NCBI GenBank assembly: GCA_031253995.1 | Contig: JAIRVG010000060.1 | Span: 1 to 64,000, forward strand | From: Paucimonas sp. | Lineage (GTDB): Bacteria > Pseudomonadota > Gammaproteobacteria > Pseudomonadales > Pseudomonadaceae | Direction: 5' to 3' | Length of the DNA: 64,000 nt | Part shown: one piece after another, positions 9,326 through 18,043 of the stretch | Numbering within the stretch: the stretch's first letter is position 1 | How the letters are laid out: each line of letters opens with the position of its first letter | The notes under the pieces: generated by a model | Database searches by the model: none | Seen by the model: only the letters and a program-made list of their open reading frames with translations | What the model was told of the DNA's origin: nothing | Position numbers and translations under genes: made by a program

Positions 9326-9601
9326 GTTGTAGGTCTCCCCTGCTGTTGAATCGCGCGAGCGCTCATCGATTCCGATGCATTTCGGCATCTGGCCCCGCTT
9401 GAACATTGTCCGCCGGACAAAACACCTCAAGCGTGACCTGCATCTATGTATCGCCAGAAACCGGGCTCCGCGCCGCCTTCAACCCGGGCTTCTCAACAAG
9501 CGACTTCATCGTCAGACTCAGCCCGCTATTCCATGCAAGGGCTTCGCTTTGGGTGAAGCGCTGTAGATCCGAGCCCTTTTTCAACAACGTTGGAGCGTCA
9601 T

Positions 9602-10045
9602 ATGCAGATCATCGAATGCACCCTCAAGGACCTCGACCAGGTCGCCCCCCTGTTCAACCAGTACCGAATCTTCTATGAACTCCCCGACGACCTCGACACC
9701 TCCCGCGACTTCCTGCAAACCAACCTCCAGGACAACCGCTCGCGAATCTTCCTCCTCGTCGACGACCAGGGCACAGCCCAGGCCTTCGCCCAGCTCTACC
9801 CTGCCCTATGCTCCCTGGCCATGAAGCGTTTCTACTGGCTCTACGACCTCTTCGTCGCGCCTGAAGCCCGGAAATCCGGCTACGCCCGCCACCTGATGAA
9901 CCACCTCACCACCCTGCTCCGCGCCGAAGGTGCCGACCGCATCAGCCTCGACACCGCCATGTCGAACAAGGCCGCCCAAGCGCTGTATGAATCCCTCGGT
10001 TACCAGCGAGAGCGCGAGTTCCTGACCTATCACCAATACCTGTAG
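9602..10045 (+). CDS. GNAT-family N-acetyltransferase
   Basis: 147 residues with a single acetyltransferase fold. The acetyl-CoA binding segment reads LFVAPEARKSGYARHLM (about residues 80-96), a variant of the R/Q-x-x-G-x-G/A loop, and the C-terminal strand-helix pattern NKAAQALYESLGYQ is typical of the family. The acceptor substrate cannot be predicted. The ATG at 9602 is preferred over a TTG at 9590 because GGAG lies 6 nt upstream. It is divergent from the CZB chemoreceptor and 38 bp from the converging periplasmic gene. Confidence 0.92.
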   Translation: MQIIECTLKDLDQVAPLFNQYRIFYELPDDLDTSRDFLQTNLQDNRSRIFLLVDDQGTAQAFAQLYPALCSLAMKRFYWLYDLFVAPEARKSGYARHLMNHLTTLLRAEGADRISLDTAMSNKAAQALYESLGYQREREFLTYHQYL

Positions 10046-10083
10046 CGCATGGGACGCTCGGCCATACGCAGCGCTTGTGCCAA

Positions 10084-10659
10084 TCAGCGCGAGGTCTCGA
10101 TAGTCAGCACCTCGGTGTAGACCGCCTCGACCTTCTGTCCCACCTTGAGGTTTTTCATCCGTGCCTGCAGCCCCGGATCCTCGACCTTCACCACCTTGAC
10201 CGGCCCTTCCGGCGGCAGCAGCGTCACTTCGTGATTCTTCAGGTCGATCTTGTTGATCGTCGAGATGACCTTGACTTGACGGAACGCCTGGCCGCCGGGG
10301 TTCGGGTTGTCCCCGGCCTGTCGAATGGTCCCGACCTCCTGGCTGACCTTGGGCACGCCGCCCACGTCCTTGTCGAGGGAATAAGCCACCGCACGGGTGA
10401 CGTAGAGATCGACCTGGTCGCCGACCTTCAGGTTATGCAGGTTCCTGGCGTGCTCGGAGAGTTGCACCGTCACCGGTTTGCCGTTCTGGCCTTCAAGCGT
10501 GACCTGGTAACTGGCGGCATCTACAGAGAGCACCTTGGTGGTGATATGGCTCTCCAGCGCTTCGCCGCCCAGCGGCAAGGTAGCGGCCTGGCTTGCGCTG
10601 GCAATGGATAGCAAAGAGGCGAAGGCAATGGCACGGGGTACGGAACGAAACGGTTTCAT
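10084..10659 (-). CDS. Periplasmic protein with two related beta-repeats, function unknown
   Basis: 191 residues. A Sec signal peptide (residues 1-23, ending ASASQA-ATLPL) is followed by two related blocks of about 70 residues. Each contains a V-x-V...Y/H-x-V-T-L strand pair and a 'NLKVGD/Q-x-V-x-x' hairpin (RNLHNLKVGDQVDLYVT and MKNLKVGQKVEAVYTE), suggesting two small beta-barrels. The start at 10659 gives the signal peptide and has a purine-rich GGAAGTAGG upstream. Similar proteins are common in pseudomonads; I cannot assign a role. Confidence 0.82.
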   Translation of the reverse strand: MKPFRSVPRAIAFASLLSIASASQAATLPLGGEALESHITTKVLSVDAASYQVTLEGQNGKPVTVQLSEHARNLHNLKVGDQVDLYVTRAVAYSLDKDVGGVPKVSQEVGTIRQAGDNPNPGGQAFRQVKVISTINKIDLKNHEVTLLPPEGPVKVVKVEDPGLQARMKNLKVGQKVEAVYTEVLTIETSR

Positions 10660-10737
10660 GGACCTACTTCCCTGTGATGACGGTGGAAGCAAGCATAGTC
10701 AGAAAAAACCGATGTCAACTTCCGACCTCTCGCTGAA

Positions 10738-11655
10738 TCAGTCCAGGCCACGCCGCGCCAGATACGCCGCCAGGTAGTCGATGAACGCCAGCACCTTCCC
10801 CGTCGCCCGCCGGTGGCTGGGATACACGGCAAGGATCTTCGGCCCGAATGCATCCGGATCGATGGTGTAGTCGGCCATCAGCCGCACCAGGCGCCCGTCG
10901 GCCAGGTAGGGTGCGCCGCTCCAGAGCGGCACGTGGAACAGCCCGCCCCCTGCCAGCGCGCTGGCCAGCAGCAGGTCGTAGTTGTCGCTTTCCAGGCGTG
11001 CGGCAGTCGGCTGCAGCAGGCTGAGGCGTTCGCCGTCCTTCTCCACCCACCAGTACAGGCGGCTCAGGGCCGGATGGCGGTAGAGCAGCCAGTCGTGGCG
11101 GTCGAGGGTCTGCGGGGTGACCGGCAGCGGGTTGCACTCTAGGTAGTCGGGACTGGCGCAGAGTGTCAGGCAGTTGCTGCCGACTACCCGCGAGATCAGC
11201 CCCGGCAGGTCGTTATGCCCCTCGCGCAGGGCCAGGTCGTAGCCGCTTTCCACCAGGTCGACGAAGTCATCCGACAGGTCCACCCGCAGCCGGATCTGCG
11301 GATACTCGCGCAAAAAGCCGGCGCAGACGTCATCGAGAAAGGCCCGCCCGAACGCCAGCGGCGCGGTGAGGCGCAGCAGGCCGTGCAAGCCATGCTGCAT
11401 CTGCGCAACCACTTCTCCGGCTTCATGCAGGCGCATGAGCACCTGTCGCGCCGTATCCAGGTAGACGCTACCGGCCTCGGTCAGCACGGTACGCCGCGTG
11501 CTGCGCTCGAACAGGCGCACGCCGAGTTCGTTTTCAAGATGGCTGACGGCCTTGGTCAGGGCCGAAGGGGTCTTGCCCAGTTGCTCGGCGGCACGGCTGA
11601 AACTGCCTTGCTCGGCCGTGGCAACGAACATGCTGATGGCGGCGAACTTGTCCAT
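10738..11655 (-). CDS. LysR-family transcriptional regulator (CrgA-like)
   Basis: 305 residues. The N-terminal winged helix-turn-helix (MDKFAAISMFVATAEQGSFS...LGKTPSALTKAVSHLE) is followed by a LysR effector-binding domain (about 90-300). It is divergent from the amidohydrolase at 11761 with a 105-bp shared promoter region, the classic arrangement for a LysR protein and its target. Effector unknown. The longer open frame upstream (to 12273) is antisense to the amidohydrolase and is not part of the gene. Confidence 0.95.
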   Translation of the reverse strand: MDKFAAISMFVATAEQGSFSRAAEQLGKTPSALTKAVSHLENELGVRLFERSTRRTVLTEAGSVYLDTARQVLMRLHEAGEVVAQMQHGLHGLLRLTAPLAFGRAFLDDVCAGFLREYPQIRLRVDLSDDFVDLVESGYDLALREGHNDLPGLISRVVGSNCLTLCASPDYLECNPLPVTPQTLDRHDWLLYRHPALSRLYWWVEKDGERLSLLQPTAARLESDNYDLLLASALAGGGLFHVPLWSGAPYLADGRLVRLMADYTIDPDAFGPKILAVYPSHRRATGKVLAFIDYLAAYLARRGLD

Positions 11656-11760
11656 GGTTTTTCCTTTCAGGAAAAAAGCTTTTGCGCGCTTCGGGCGTTC
11701 TGCCCGCTTCGCCGAGCCGCTAGTCTCGCCGGCAGACCAAAAAAAACAAGAGGTTCGACC

Positions 11761-13506
11761 ATGAAAGGCTTCACCCCTTCCTTGCTGGCCTTGGCGCTGG
11801 CTTTTGCCTCGGCGGACAGCATGGCCGCTGCCGACCTGGTGCTGCTCAACGGCAAGCTGTACACCGCCGATCCCGCCCATCCTGCAGCGCAGGCCATGGC
11901 CGTGGTGGACGGCAAGGTGCTCAAGGTGGGCAGCGACGCCGAGATCAAGGCCCTCGCCGACGGCAAGACCAGGGTCATCGACCTTGCCGGCAAGCGCCTG
12001 CTGCCAGGCATGATCGACAGTCATTCCCACGCGATCTTCGGTGGCCTGGAACTGTCGGCGGCCAACCTGGACAGCGAGGAAGGCGTCAGCATCGCCGACC
12101 TGGAAAAGCGCCTGCGCGGCTGGCGTGACGACGGCACGGCGCAACAGGGCGATGTGCTGCGGGTGGTCGGGGTGAGCTCCACCTACTGGGCAAAGGCCGA
12201 GGAGCTGGACCGCACCTTCAGCCATGGCGAATGGGAAAAAGTGCCGGTGGTGTTCATCGGCAGCGACCACCACACCGCCTGGGCCAACCAGGCCATGCTC
12301 GCCCGTGCCGGCATCGATGCGAAACTGCTGGCCGGCTTGCCAGAAGCCGAGCGCGGCACCCTCGGGGCGCGCAAGGACGGCACGCCCAACGGTTTTGCGG
12401 TGGACGCCGGCTGGGACCGCATCGCCGCCGCCATGCCGTCACTGAGCCGTGAAGCCTTGCTGCAAGGCGCCGAAGCCGCAGTGAAATACAACAACAGCTT
12501 CGGCATCACCGCCTGGATGGACCCGGCCACCAACGCCGCACCGGGCGAATCGCTGTTCAGCCTCAAGCCCACCGAGCACTCGGTCGGTGTCCTGCCGGCC
12601 TACAAGGCCCTGGCCGAAAAAGGCGGGTTGAGCGCCCATGTCGCCGCCCTGCTGGTGGCCAACCCGAAGAGCGTGCCGGCCGACCTGGAGACCCTGGACA
12701 AGGTGCGCCAGCAGTTCCAGGGCGTGCCCAACCTGACCCTGCCCGGGATCAAGGTGTTCGCCGACGGCGTGCTGGAATTCCCGGCGCAGAGCGCAGCGCT
12801 GATCGAGCCCTACAGCAACACCCACAAGAACGGCGAGCTGCTGATCGACCCGCAGCATTTCGGCGAACTGGTCAGCGCCGCCGACGCCCGTGGCTGGCTG
12901 GTGCATATCCACGCCATCGGCGACCGTGCGGTACGCGAGTCGCTCAACGGCATCGAACAGGCACGCAAGGACCGCAACAGCGGCATCACCCACTCCGTGA
13001 CCCACCTGCAACTGGTCAACCCCACTGAATTCGCGCGTTTCAAGCCGCTCAACGTCATCGCCTCGATGCAGTTGCTGTGGGCCTCCGGCGACGAGTACAC
13101 CCTGGACATGGTCAAGCCCTACGTCAGCAGCCATGCCTTCCCCTACCAGTATCCGGCGCACTCGCTGCTGGCCAATGGCGCGACCATCGCCGGGGCCAGC
13201 GACTGGTCGGTATCGTCGCCCAACCCGTGGCTGGCGATCCACCAGGCGATGACCCGCGAAGGGCCCAAGGGCGTGCTCAATGCCGACGAACGCATCGACC
13301 TGGGCACCCTGCTCCAGGCCTACACCCTCAATGCCGCCCGCACCATCGGCCTGGAACGGCAGATCGGCTCGCTGACCCCGGGCAAGCAGGCCGACTTCAT
13401 CGTCCTCGACCGCGACGTGCTCGCCGTGCCCGAGCAGGAACTGGCCGACACCCGCGTGCTGCAGACCTGGTTCGCCGGGCGCGAAGTCTATACCGCCGAA
13501 CGCTGA
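11761..13506 (+). CDS. Exported amidohydrolase (YtcJ/Amidohydro_3 family)
   Basis: 581 residues with a signal peptide (about 1-22, SADSMA-AADLV), so it acts in the periplasm or outside. The amidohydrolase TIM-barrel core shows HSHA after GMIDS (metal-binding His pair), HIHAIGD (metal His and the following GD), HLQLV and the late Asp in ASDWSVSSPNP. The C-terminal beta-sandwich returns with LGRQIGSLTPGKQADFIVLD-type sequence. Family members hydrolyse C-N bonds in N-substituted amides or formamides; the substrate here is unknown. Probably controlled by the divergent LysR gene and possibly cotranscribed with the porin gene 101 bp downstream. Confidence 0.94.
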   Translation: MKGFTPSLLALALAFASADSMAAADLVLLNGKLYTADPAHPAAQAMAVVDGKVLKVGSDAEIKALADGKTRVIDLAGKRLLPGMIDSHSHAIFGGLELSAANLDSEEGVSIADLEKRLRGWRDDGTAQQGDVLRVVGVSSTYWAKAEELDRTFSHGEWEKVPVVFIGSDHHTAWANQAMLARAGIDAKLLAGLPEAERGTLGARKDGTPNGFAVDAGWDRIAAAMPSLSREALLQGAEAAVKYNNSFGITAWMDPATNAAPGESLFSLKPTEHSVGVLPAYKALAEKGGLSAHVAALLVANPKSVPADLETLDKVRQQFQGVPNLTLPGIKVFADGVLEFPAQSAALIEPYSNTHKNGELLIDPQHFGELVSAADARGWLVHIHAIGDRAVRESLNGIEQARKDRNSGITHSVTHLQLVNPTEFARFKPLNVIASMQLLWASGDEYTLDMVKPYVSSHAFPYQYPAHSLLANGATIAGASDWSVSSPNPWLAIHQAMTREGPKGVLNADERIDLGTLLQAYTLNAARTIGLERQIGSLTPGKQADFIVLDRDVLAVPEQELADTRVLQTWFAGREVYTAER

Positions 13507-13607
13507 TCCCCTCCCCGGAAACGCCCTGCCCCCGTGCCTACAGACGCCCGGGGCCGGGCGGAGCCTTGCCCGCATCCGCCAGAACAATCACAACAACAGG
13601 TACTTTC

Positions 13608-14339
13608 ATGCGCCGCATCCTGCTCCTTGCCGTCACCCTCGCCCCCCTCGCCAGCCAGGCGCTACCGCTGGGCGAAGACTTCAACCTCGACATCGACCTG
13701 GCCCTGGTCAGCGACTACCGCAGCCGCGGCATCTCGCAGACCCAGAACGACCCCGCCGCCCAGTTCGGCATGACCCTGCAACACGCCAGCGGACTCTACC
13801 TGGGCGCCTGGACCTCCAACGTCGACTTCGGTTTCGGCGCCTCGACCCGCCAGGAAGTGGACTACTACGCCGGCTGGTACTGGCAGGCCAGCGACGACAT
13901 CAGCCTGGACCTGGGCTACCTGCAATACCGCTACCCGAAGAACAGCGAGTTCAACCAGGACGATTACTACGTCGTGCTCAGTGCCTACGGTGTCAGCCTG
14001 GGGGCCAATTACTCGGACGACGCCGACAACCTCTTCGGCAAGGCGCAGGACACCCTCTACAGCTACGTCGGCTACGAAGCCCCGTTGCCCCTGGATATCG
14101 GCCTGCAGTTGCGCTACGGGCGCATGGACTTCAAGGACCCGATGTTCGTGTCTGCGGCTGGGCACTTCTCACAGGCCTACCATGAATGGGAGGTGAAGCT
14201 GACCCGGGAGTTGCTCGGCGTGACCTGGGGGCTGTCCTACATCGACACGGACCTGTCGAAGGCCGAGTGCGCCAGCAGCTATGGGTTCGACGATGTCTGC
14301 GAAGCGACCCTGGTCGCCAGCGTCGGCCGGAAATTCTGA
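13608..14339 (+). CDS. TorF-family putative porin (Gcw_chp)
   Basis: 243 residues. A signal peptide (1-19, LASQA-LPLGE) is followed by alternating amphipathic beta-strands, with the family opening LDIDLALVSDYRSRGISQT and a C-terminal Phe (VASVGRKF) typical of outer-membrane barrels. The Gcw_chp/TorF domain fills the whole mature protein. Its position after the exported amidohydrolase suggests uptake of that enzyme's substrate or product. An AGG lies 8 nt before the ATG. Confidence 0.92.
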   Translation: MRRILLLAVTLAPLASQALPLGEDFNLDIDLALVSDYRSRGISQTQNDPAAQFGMTLQHASGLYLGAWTSNVDFGFGASTRQEVDYYAGWYWQASDDISLDLGYLQYRYPKNSEFNQDDYYVVLSAYGVSLGANYSDDADNLFGKAQDTLYSYVGYEAPLPLDIGLQLRYGRMDFKDPMFVSAAGHFSQAYHEWEVKLTRELLGVTWGLSYIDTDLSKAECASSYGFDDVCEATLVASVGRKF

Positions 14340-14360
14340 GAGCGCCTGTGCCTGGCAGGC

Positions 14361-14981
14361 TCACCTGGTGTCTCGAAGGACCTCCTGGATCTGCGCCACT
14401 ATCTGCGCCGTCGCCTCTTCCAGGGTGCCCTCATTGCGGCAGAGCATCCATCCGTGCCCTGCCACCGCCTGCTCGAACGCCAGGGTGCAGGCCACCTGCT
14501 CCTCCATCCTGAACATCACCGTGCTGCTCAACCCACGGCTGCGCGCCGCTGCCCGTGCCCAGGAAATCTCGGGCTCGGTGACGACGCCGACATGCAGGTC
14601 CGGCACCCGTACCTGTTGTTCCAGGTTGAGTTGCAGGATCTCCTCGAACGGGACCAGGCGGCGAAACGCGGCATCGGACGGATACCAGCGGTCGATCAGG
14701 ATGATGCTGCCGGCGGGCTGCCTGGGCAGCACCTCGCGGGAAATCCGCGCACGGCTGTCGGCCAGGCGTCGGCAGATCGCCAGCTCCAGGTCACGGCTGG
14801 GGTGCCGGGCAACCTCGTTGACCAGGGCCATGGTCTCGGCCCTGCCGGGGTCGTTATTGCGCTCGCACAGGCGCACCACCTTTTCGCCGGAGGCCCTCAA
14901 TGCCTGGGTGACAGACTCCAGCAGGGTGGTCTTGCCGGTGCCCTTGGGGCCGTCCAGCGAGACGAACAACGGAACACTCAT
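14361..14981 (-). CDS. Thymidylate-kinase-like P-loop protein
   Basis: 206 residues. Walker A is DGPKGTGKTTL (about residues 10-20) and the DR(Y/W) motif of nucleoside-monophosphate kinases appears as IDRWYPSDAAFR. The overall layout matches the dTMP kinase fold, but the LID region and C-terminus diverge from canonical Tmk, and housekeeping tmk normally sits with holB/pilZ, which are absent. It is probably a paralogue of unknown nucleotide specificity. It converges on the TorF gene (21 bp apart) and is 39 bp from the next LysR gene on the same strand. Confidence 0.85.
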   Translation of the reverse strand: MSVPLFVSLDGPKGTGKTTLLESVTQALRASGEKVVRLCERNNDPGRAETMALVNEVARHPSRDLELAICRRLADSRARISREVLPRQPAGSIILIDRWYPSDAAFRRLVPFEEILQLNLEQQVRVPDLHVGVVTEPEISWARAAARSRGLSSTVMFRMEEQVACTLAFEQAVAGHGWMLCRNEGTLEEATAQIVAQIQEVLRDTR

Positions 14982-15020
14982 GCTTCACACAACGATCGAT
15001 TCAATGGACAGGGAAGAACT

Positions 15021-15935
15021 CTACCCTGATTTGGCCAGGTCGGTGCTCTCGGCACAGACCTCCCGCATCACACCCCGCAACCACAAGTGCGCCGGATCCG
15101 CCGCGAAACGCGGATGCCAGAGCAGCGACACGGTGAACGCCTCGGTCGGCACCGGCAGCGCGAAGCTGTGCAGGCCCTGGCGCAGGTTGGCGGTGTGCCG
15201 CTGCGGCACGCAGGCGATCAGGTCGGACACCCGGGCCAGGCCCACGGCGGTCGAAAAGCCGCCGACGATGGTCACGATCTTGCGCTCCAGCCCCAGTGAC
15301 AGGAGAGCATCGTCGATCATGTCGCGTTCCGCGCCGACACGCGATACCAGGATATGCCGGCCGGCGGCATAGCGCGCTGCGGTGATCTTGCCGCGGGCCA
15401 GCGGGTGCCCGGCACGGACCACGCCCACGTAGTGGTCCCTGAACAGCGCCTGGGTGTACAGCTCGGGAGCAGTCGAGGGCTCTACCACGCCGGTTTCAAA
15501 ATCGATGGTGCCGTCGCGCAAACCCTTGCTGTCCTTGTCCGGCTTCTGCAGGAAGCACAGCCGCACGCCCGGGGCCTGCTCGCCGATGCGGGCAAGGAGC
15601 GCGGGGCCGAAGCATTCGACGAAGCCCTCGCTGGTCCTGAGGGTGAAGGTCCTTTCCAGCGTTCGCAGGTCGACCCCATGGGCCGGACGCAAGACCGCCT
15701 GCGCCTCGCTGACCAGCTGGCTGACCCGCTCGCGCAACTCGGCGGCCCTGGGCGTCGGTACCAACCCGCGCCCGGCCCTGACCAGCAGCGGATCCCCTGT
15801 GGTTTCGCGCAGTCGCGCCAGGGCCCGGCTCATGGCCGAGGGGCTCAGGTGCAGGCGTCTGGCGGCGCGCGCCACGCTGCCCTCGGCCAGCACTGCATCC
15901 AGGGTAATCAACAGGTTCAGGTCGGGCGTGGTCAT
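15021..15935 (-). CDS. LysR-family transcriptional regulator
   Basis: 304 residues. The N-terminal helix-turn-helix (LNLLITLDAVLAEGSVARAARRLHLSPSAMSRALARLRE) and the substrate-binding domain are complete. It is divergent from a cupin gene, with 130 bp between the starts, so the cupin is its probable target. The frame is open upstream to 16046 but the ATG at 15935 begins the conserved LysR domain. Confidence 0.95.
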   Translation of the reverse strand: MTTPDLNLLITLDAVLAEGSVARAARRLHLSPSAMSRALARLRETTGDPLLVRAGRGLVPTPRAAELRERVSQLVSEAQAVLRPAHGVDLRTLERTFTLRTSEGFVECFGPALLARIGEQAPGVRLCFLQKPDKDSKGLRDGTIDFETGVVEPSTAPELYTQALFRDHYVGVVRAGHPLARGKITAARYAAGRHILVSRVGAERDMIDDALLSLGLERKIVTIVGGFSTAVGLARVSDLIACVPQRHTANLRQGLHSFALPVPTEAFTVSLLWHPRFAADPAHLWLRGVMREVCAESTDLAKSG

Positions 15936-16065
15936 GGCTGGAGGGTAATCCGCAGTTCGAGAGATGGCGTCACGTGCATCAGTAAAGTGCAAATCGTGCG
16001 TCTTCCGCCAGCCCTGAGTGCTCACTACAGTCGATCCGTACTGCAATCATTTCGGGAGAACCTGT

Positions 16066-16608
16066 ATGAATACGCTGGAAAACGTCATTGGCGAGCTGCG
16101 CCGCGCATGGGGACCGTTGGCCTCGGAGATGGTTGCCAACTGCGAGCGCCAGTTGCACCGGCTGGTGAATGCCGACGCCTCGGAACAGTGGCTTCAAGAC
16201 CTGCATCTGCAGGCTGCGGCGCAGCACGAACTGCACCGCGACGCGGACCATGGCTTCGTCCTGCTGGCCCACACGGAAGCCGAGGGACTGTACCGCCCGC
16301 CTCACGACCATGGCCGAGGCTGGGTGATCTATGCGGTACAGCAGGGTGCGATCGAGATGGGCACTTACGCCCGGATCCTGGACGAAAACGGTCAGGCCAA
16401 GCTGGTCAAGCGCGGCAGCACGCTGGTCGGCGCCGGGCAGACCCAGCTCTACCTGCCCGGCGATATCCACGATACCCGCTGTGTTGCAGGGCCCGCGCTG
16501 CTGCTGCGCTTCACCGAGCGCGACCTGAAGCAGGAGGACAGGCAGGCCCGGTGCCTGACCCGCTACGTCGAGCGAGCCGGCGACTGGGTGCCGGAGGCAC
16601 GGGCATGA
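16066..16608 (+). CDS. Cupin-fold protein, cysteine-dioxygenase-like
   Basis: 180 residues. Helical N-terminus, then a single cupin barrel with first motif YRPPHDHGRGWVIYAVQQG (His-x-His) and second motif LPGDIHDTRC supplying the third His. Spacing resembles the cysteine dioxygenase / COG5553 group of non-haem iron enzymes, so a metal-dependent oxygenase acting on a small thiol or related compound is plausible; substrate unproved. GGGAG lies 8 nt before the ATG. It is divergent from a LysR regulator that probably controls it. Confidence 0.85.
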   Translation: MNTLENVIGELRRAWGPLASEMVANCERQLHRLVNADASEQWLQDLHLQAAAQHELHRDADHGFVLLAHTEAEGLYRPPHDHGRGWVIYAVQQGAIEMGTYARILDENGQAKLVKRGSTLVGAGQTQLYLPGDIHDTRCVAGPALLLRFTERDLKQEDRQARCLTRYVERAGDWVPEARA

Positions 16609-16644
16609 ACCGACGACGCTAGCGAGCCCGTGCCCGCACGACAC

Positions 16645-17970
16645 TCAGCGTCCCGACTCCAGCACCTGCTTGCCCACCCCGTAAGCCGTCCCGCTGATCC
16701 CCAGGAAAATCAACCAGGTCGGGTCGAACACCGGGTAGCTCAGTTGTTGCTGTACGTGGAAGATCCCTACCACCAGCAGCAGGATGTTCACCACCACCGC
16801 CTGGTAGCGATGCAACTGCTTGCGGTCGTCGAAGCCCGTGAGCAGGTCGTACCAGAAGCCGCGTGTCGGCACGTAGCCGCGACCACTCGGTGCGTTGCGG
16901 TCGGTGACCCAGGACAGCCCCGCAGTGCCGACGCTGATGCCGAGCAGGACCAGCAGCGAGCCGTCGATCCGGCGCAGGTCCCCGTACAACAGCCACAGGA
17001 ACAGCCCGGTCGCAACGGCGAAGGTGAACCACAGCGCCATCTGCGTGCGGCTGAGGCTGAACGAGGCGCGCACTGGCTGCCAGTCGAGCTTGCGCAGCGC
17101 CAGGCCGAACCGGGTGCCGTCCACGTCCGCGGCCTCGACCGGCTCTCCGGCAAGGGCCTCGTCGGCCAGGAATTCATACTGCGGCGTATTGCCGGCATCG
17201 TAGCTGGCATACCGGCCCTTGAGGTAGTCGTCACGCGCCGTACCGTCCGCCAGCTTGGCCAGCGCCGCCCGGAGCAACTGGGCATCCTTCCACCAGGCCG
17301 GGATGGTTGCGTCCGATTCGTCGCGCAGGGTATCGGTGGCCCTGCCGAGGTACACGATGACGGCGATGGCCAGCACCACCAGCAACAACGCCAGCGCCAG
17401 CCTGTATCCGGTGGTGATGCTTGCCGTCGTGAACTGTCCGCGTGACGGAATCATGGTCAACGCGGAGTCGTTGCTCGACCGCCATCCCAGCGCCGCGTAG
17501 AGGTCGGTGGCTTCGAACAGCGCACCATCGGCATACAGCATCGACCACAGGCGCTGCGTCTCCGGCCCCTGACGGATCCTGAACCTGAACTGCACGTACG
17601 AATCCACCGTCTCGGCGGCGAGCAACTGGGCATCGTTGGGCAGGGGCACACCGTTGAGATACAGCACGAACGCGCCGTCGAGGGCGCCCCGTGGGTTGCG
17701 CAAGTTGTCGAACGCGGCCTGGTCCACGGCAATGATCAGGTCGCCGCTGCCCACCAGCGGACGGGTGTCGACGCCCATCCTGGCGCATGCCGGGTCGCGG
17801 GTGCTGGCGGCGGCGTTACTGTTCGCCGGTTTCCCCTCCAGCAGCCCTGAGTCCCTCACCACGATGCATTGGGTCGCCAGTTGCGGAGTGTCCTCGCCCC
17901 TCGCCCCGCCGACAGCAAGCAGGTTCAGCGCCAGCAATGCGCCCATCAGTCGCCACAGTGTCTTGTTCAT
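16645..17970 (-). CDS. Signal-peptide multi-pass membrane protein, last gene of the giant operon
   Basis: 441 residues, no recognised family. A signal peptide (1-26, AVGGARG-ED) leads to a periplasmic domain of about 160 residues with two Cys (near 35 and 62) that may pair. Then a membrane helix (about 190-210), a soluble segment (about 212-305) and four C-terminal helices (about 310-331, 337-355, 389-405, 417-435). AAGGA lies 8 nt before the ATG. It begins 73 bp after the stop of the 2058-residue gene on the same strand, so it is probably cotranscribed and could anchor or receive the giant proteins (inference). Confidence 0.8.
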   Translation of the reverse strand: MNKTLWRLMGALLALNLLAVGGARGEDTPQLATQCIVVRDSGLLEGKPANSNAAASTRDPACARMGVDTRPLVGSGDLIIAVDQAAFDNLRNPRGALDGAFVLYLNGVPLPNDAQLLAAETVDSYVQFRFRIRQGPETQRLWSMLYADGALFEATDLYAALGWRSSNDSALTMIPSRGQFTTASITTGYRLALALLLVVLAIAVIVYLGRATDTLRDESDATIPAWWKDAQLLRAALAKLADGTARDDYLKGRYASYDAGNTPQYEFLADEALAGEPVEAADVDGTRFGLALRKLDWQPVRASFSLSRTQMALWFTFAVATGLFLWLLYGDLRRIDGSLLVLLGISVGTAGLSWVTDRNAPSGRGYVPTRGFWYDLLTGFDDRKQLHRYQAVVVNILLLVVGIFHVQQQLSYPVFDPTWLIFLGISGTAYGVGKQVLESGR

Positions 17971-18043
17971 CGCACTCGTCCTTTGTCTCGATGATCCGCA
18001 GGCCGGATTGCCTGCGGTGGGCTAGTCCGTTTGCCTCACTCGC

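Noticed and set aside
11215..11760. N-terminal extension of the amidohydrolase frame
   Set aside because: It overlaps the divergent LysR gene antisense and has no ribosome-binding site; the signal peptide begins at 11761.
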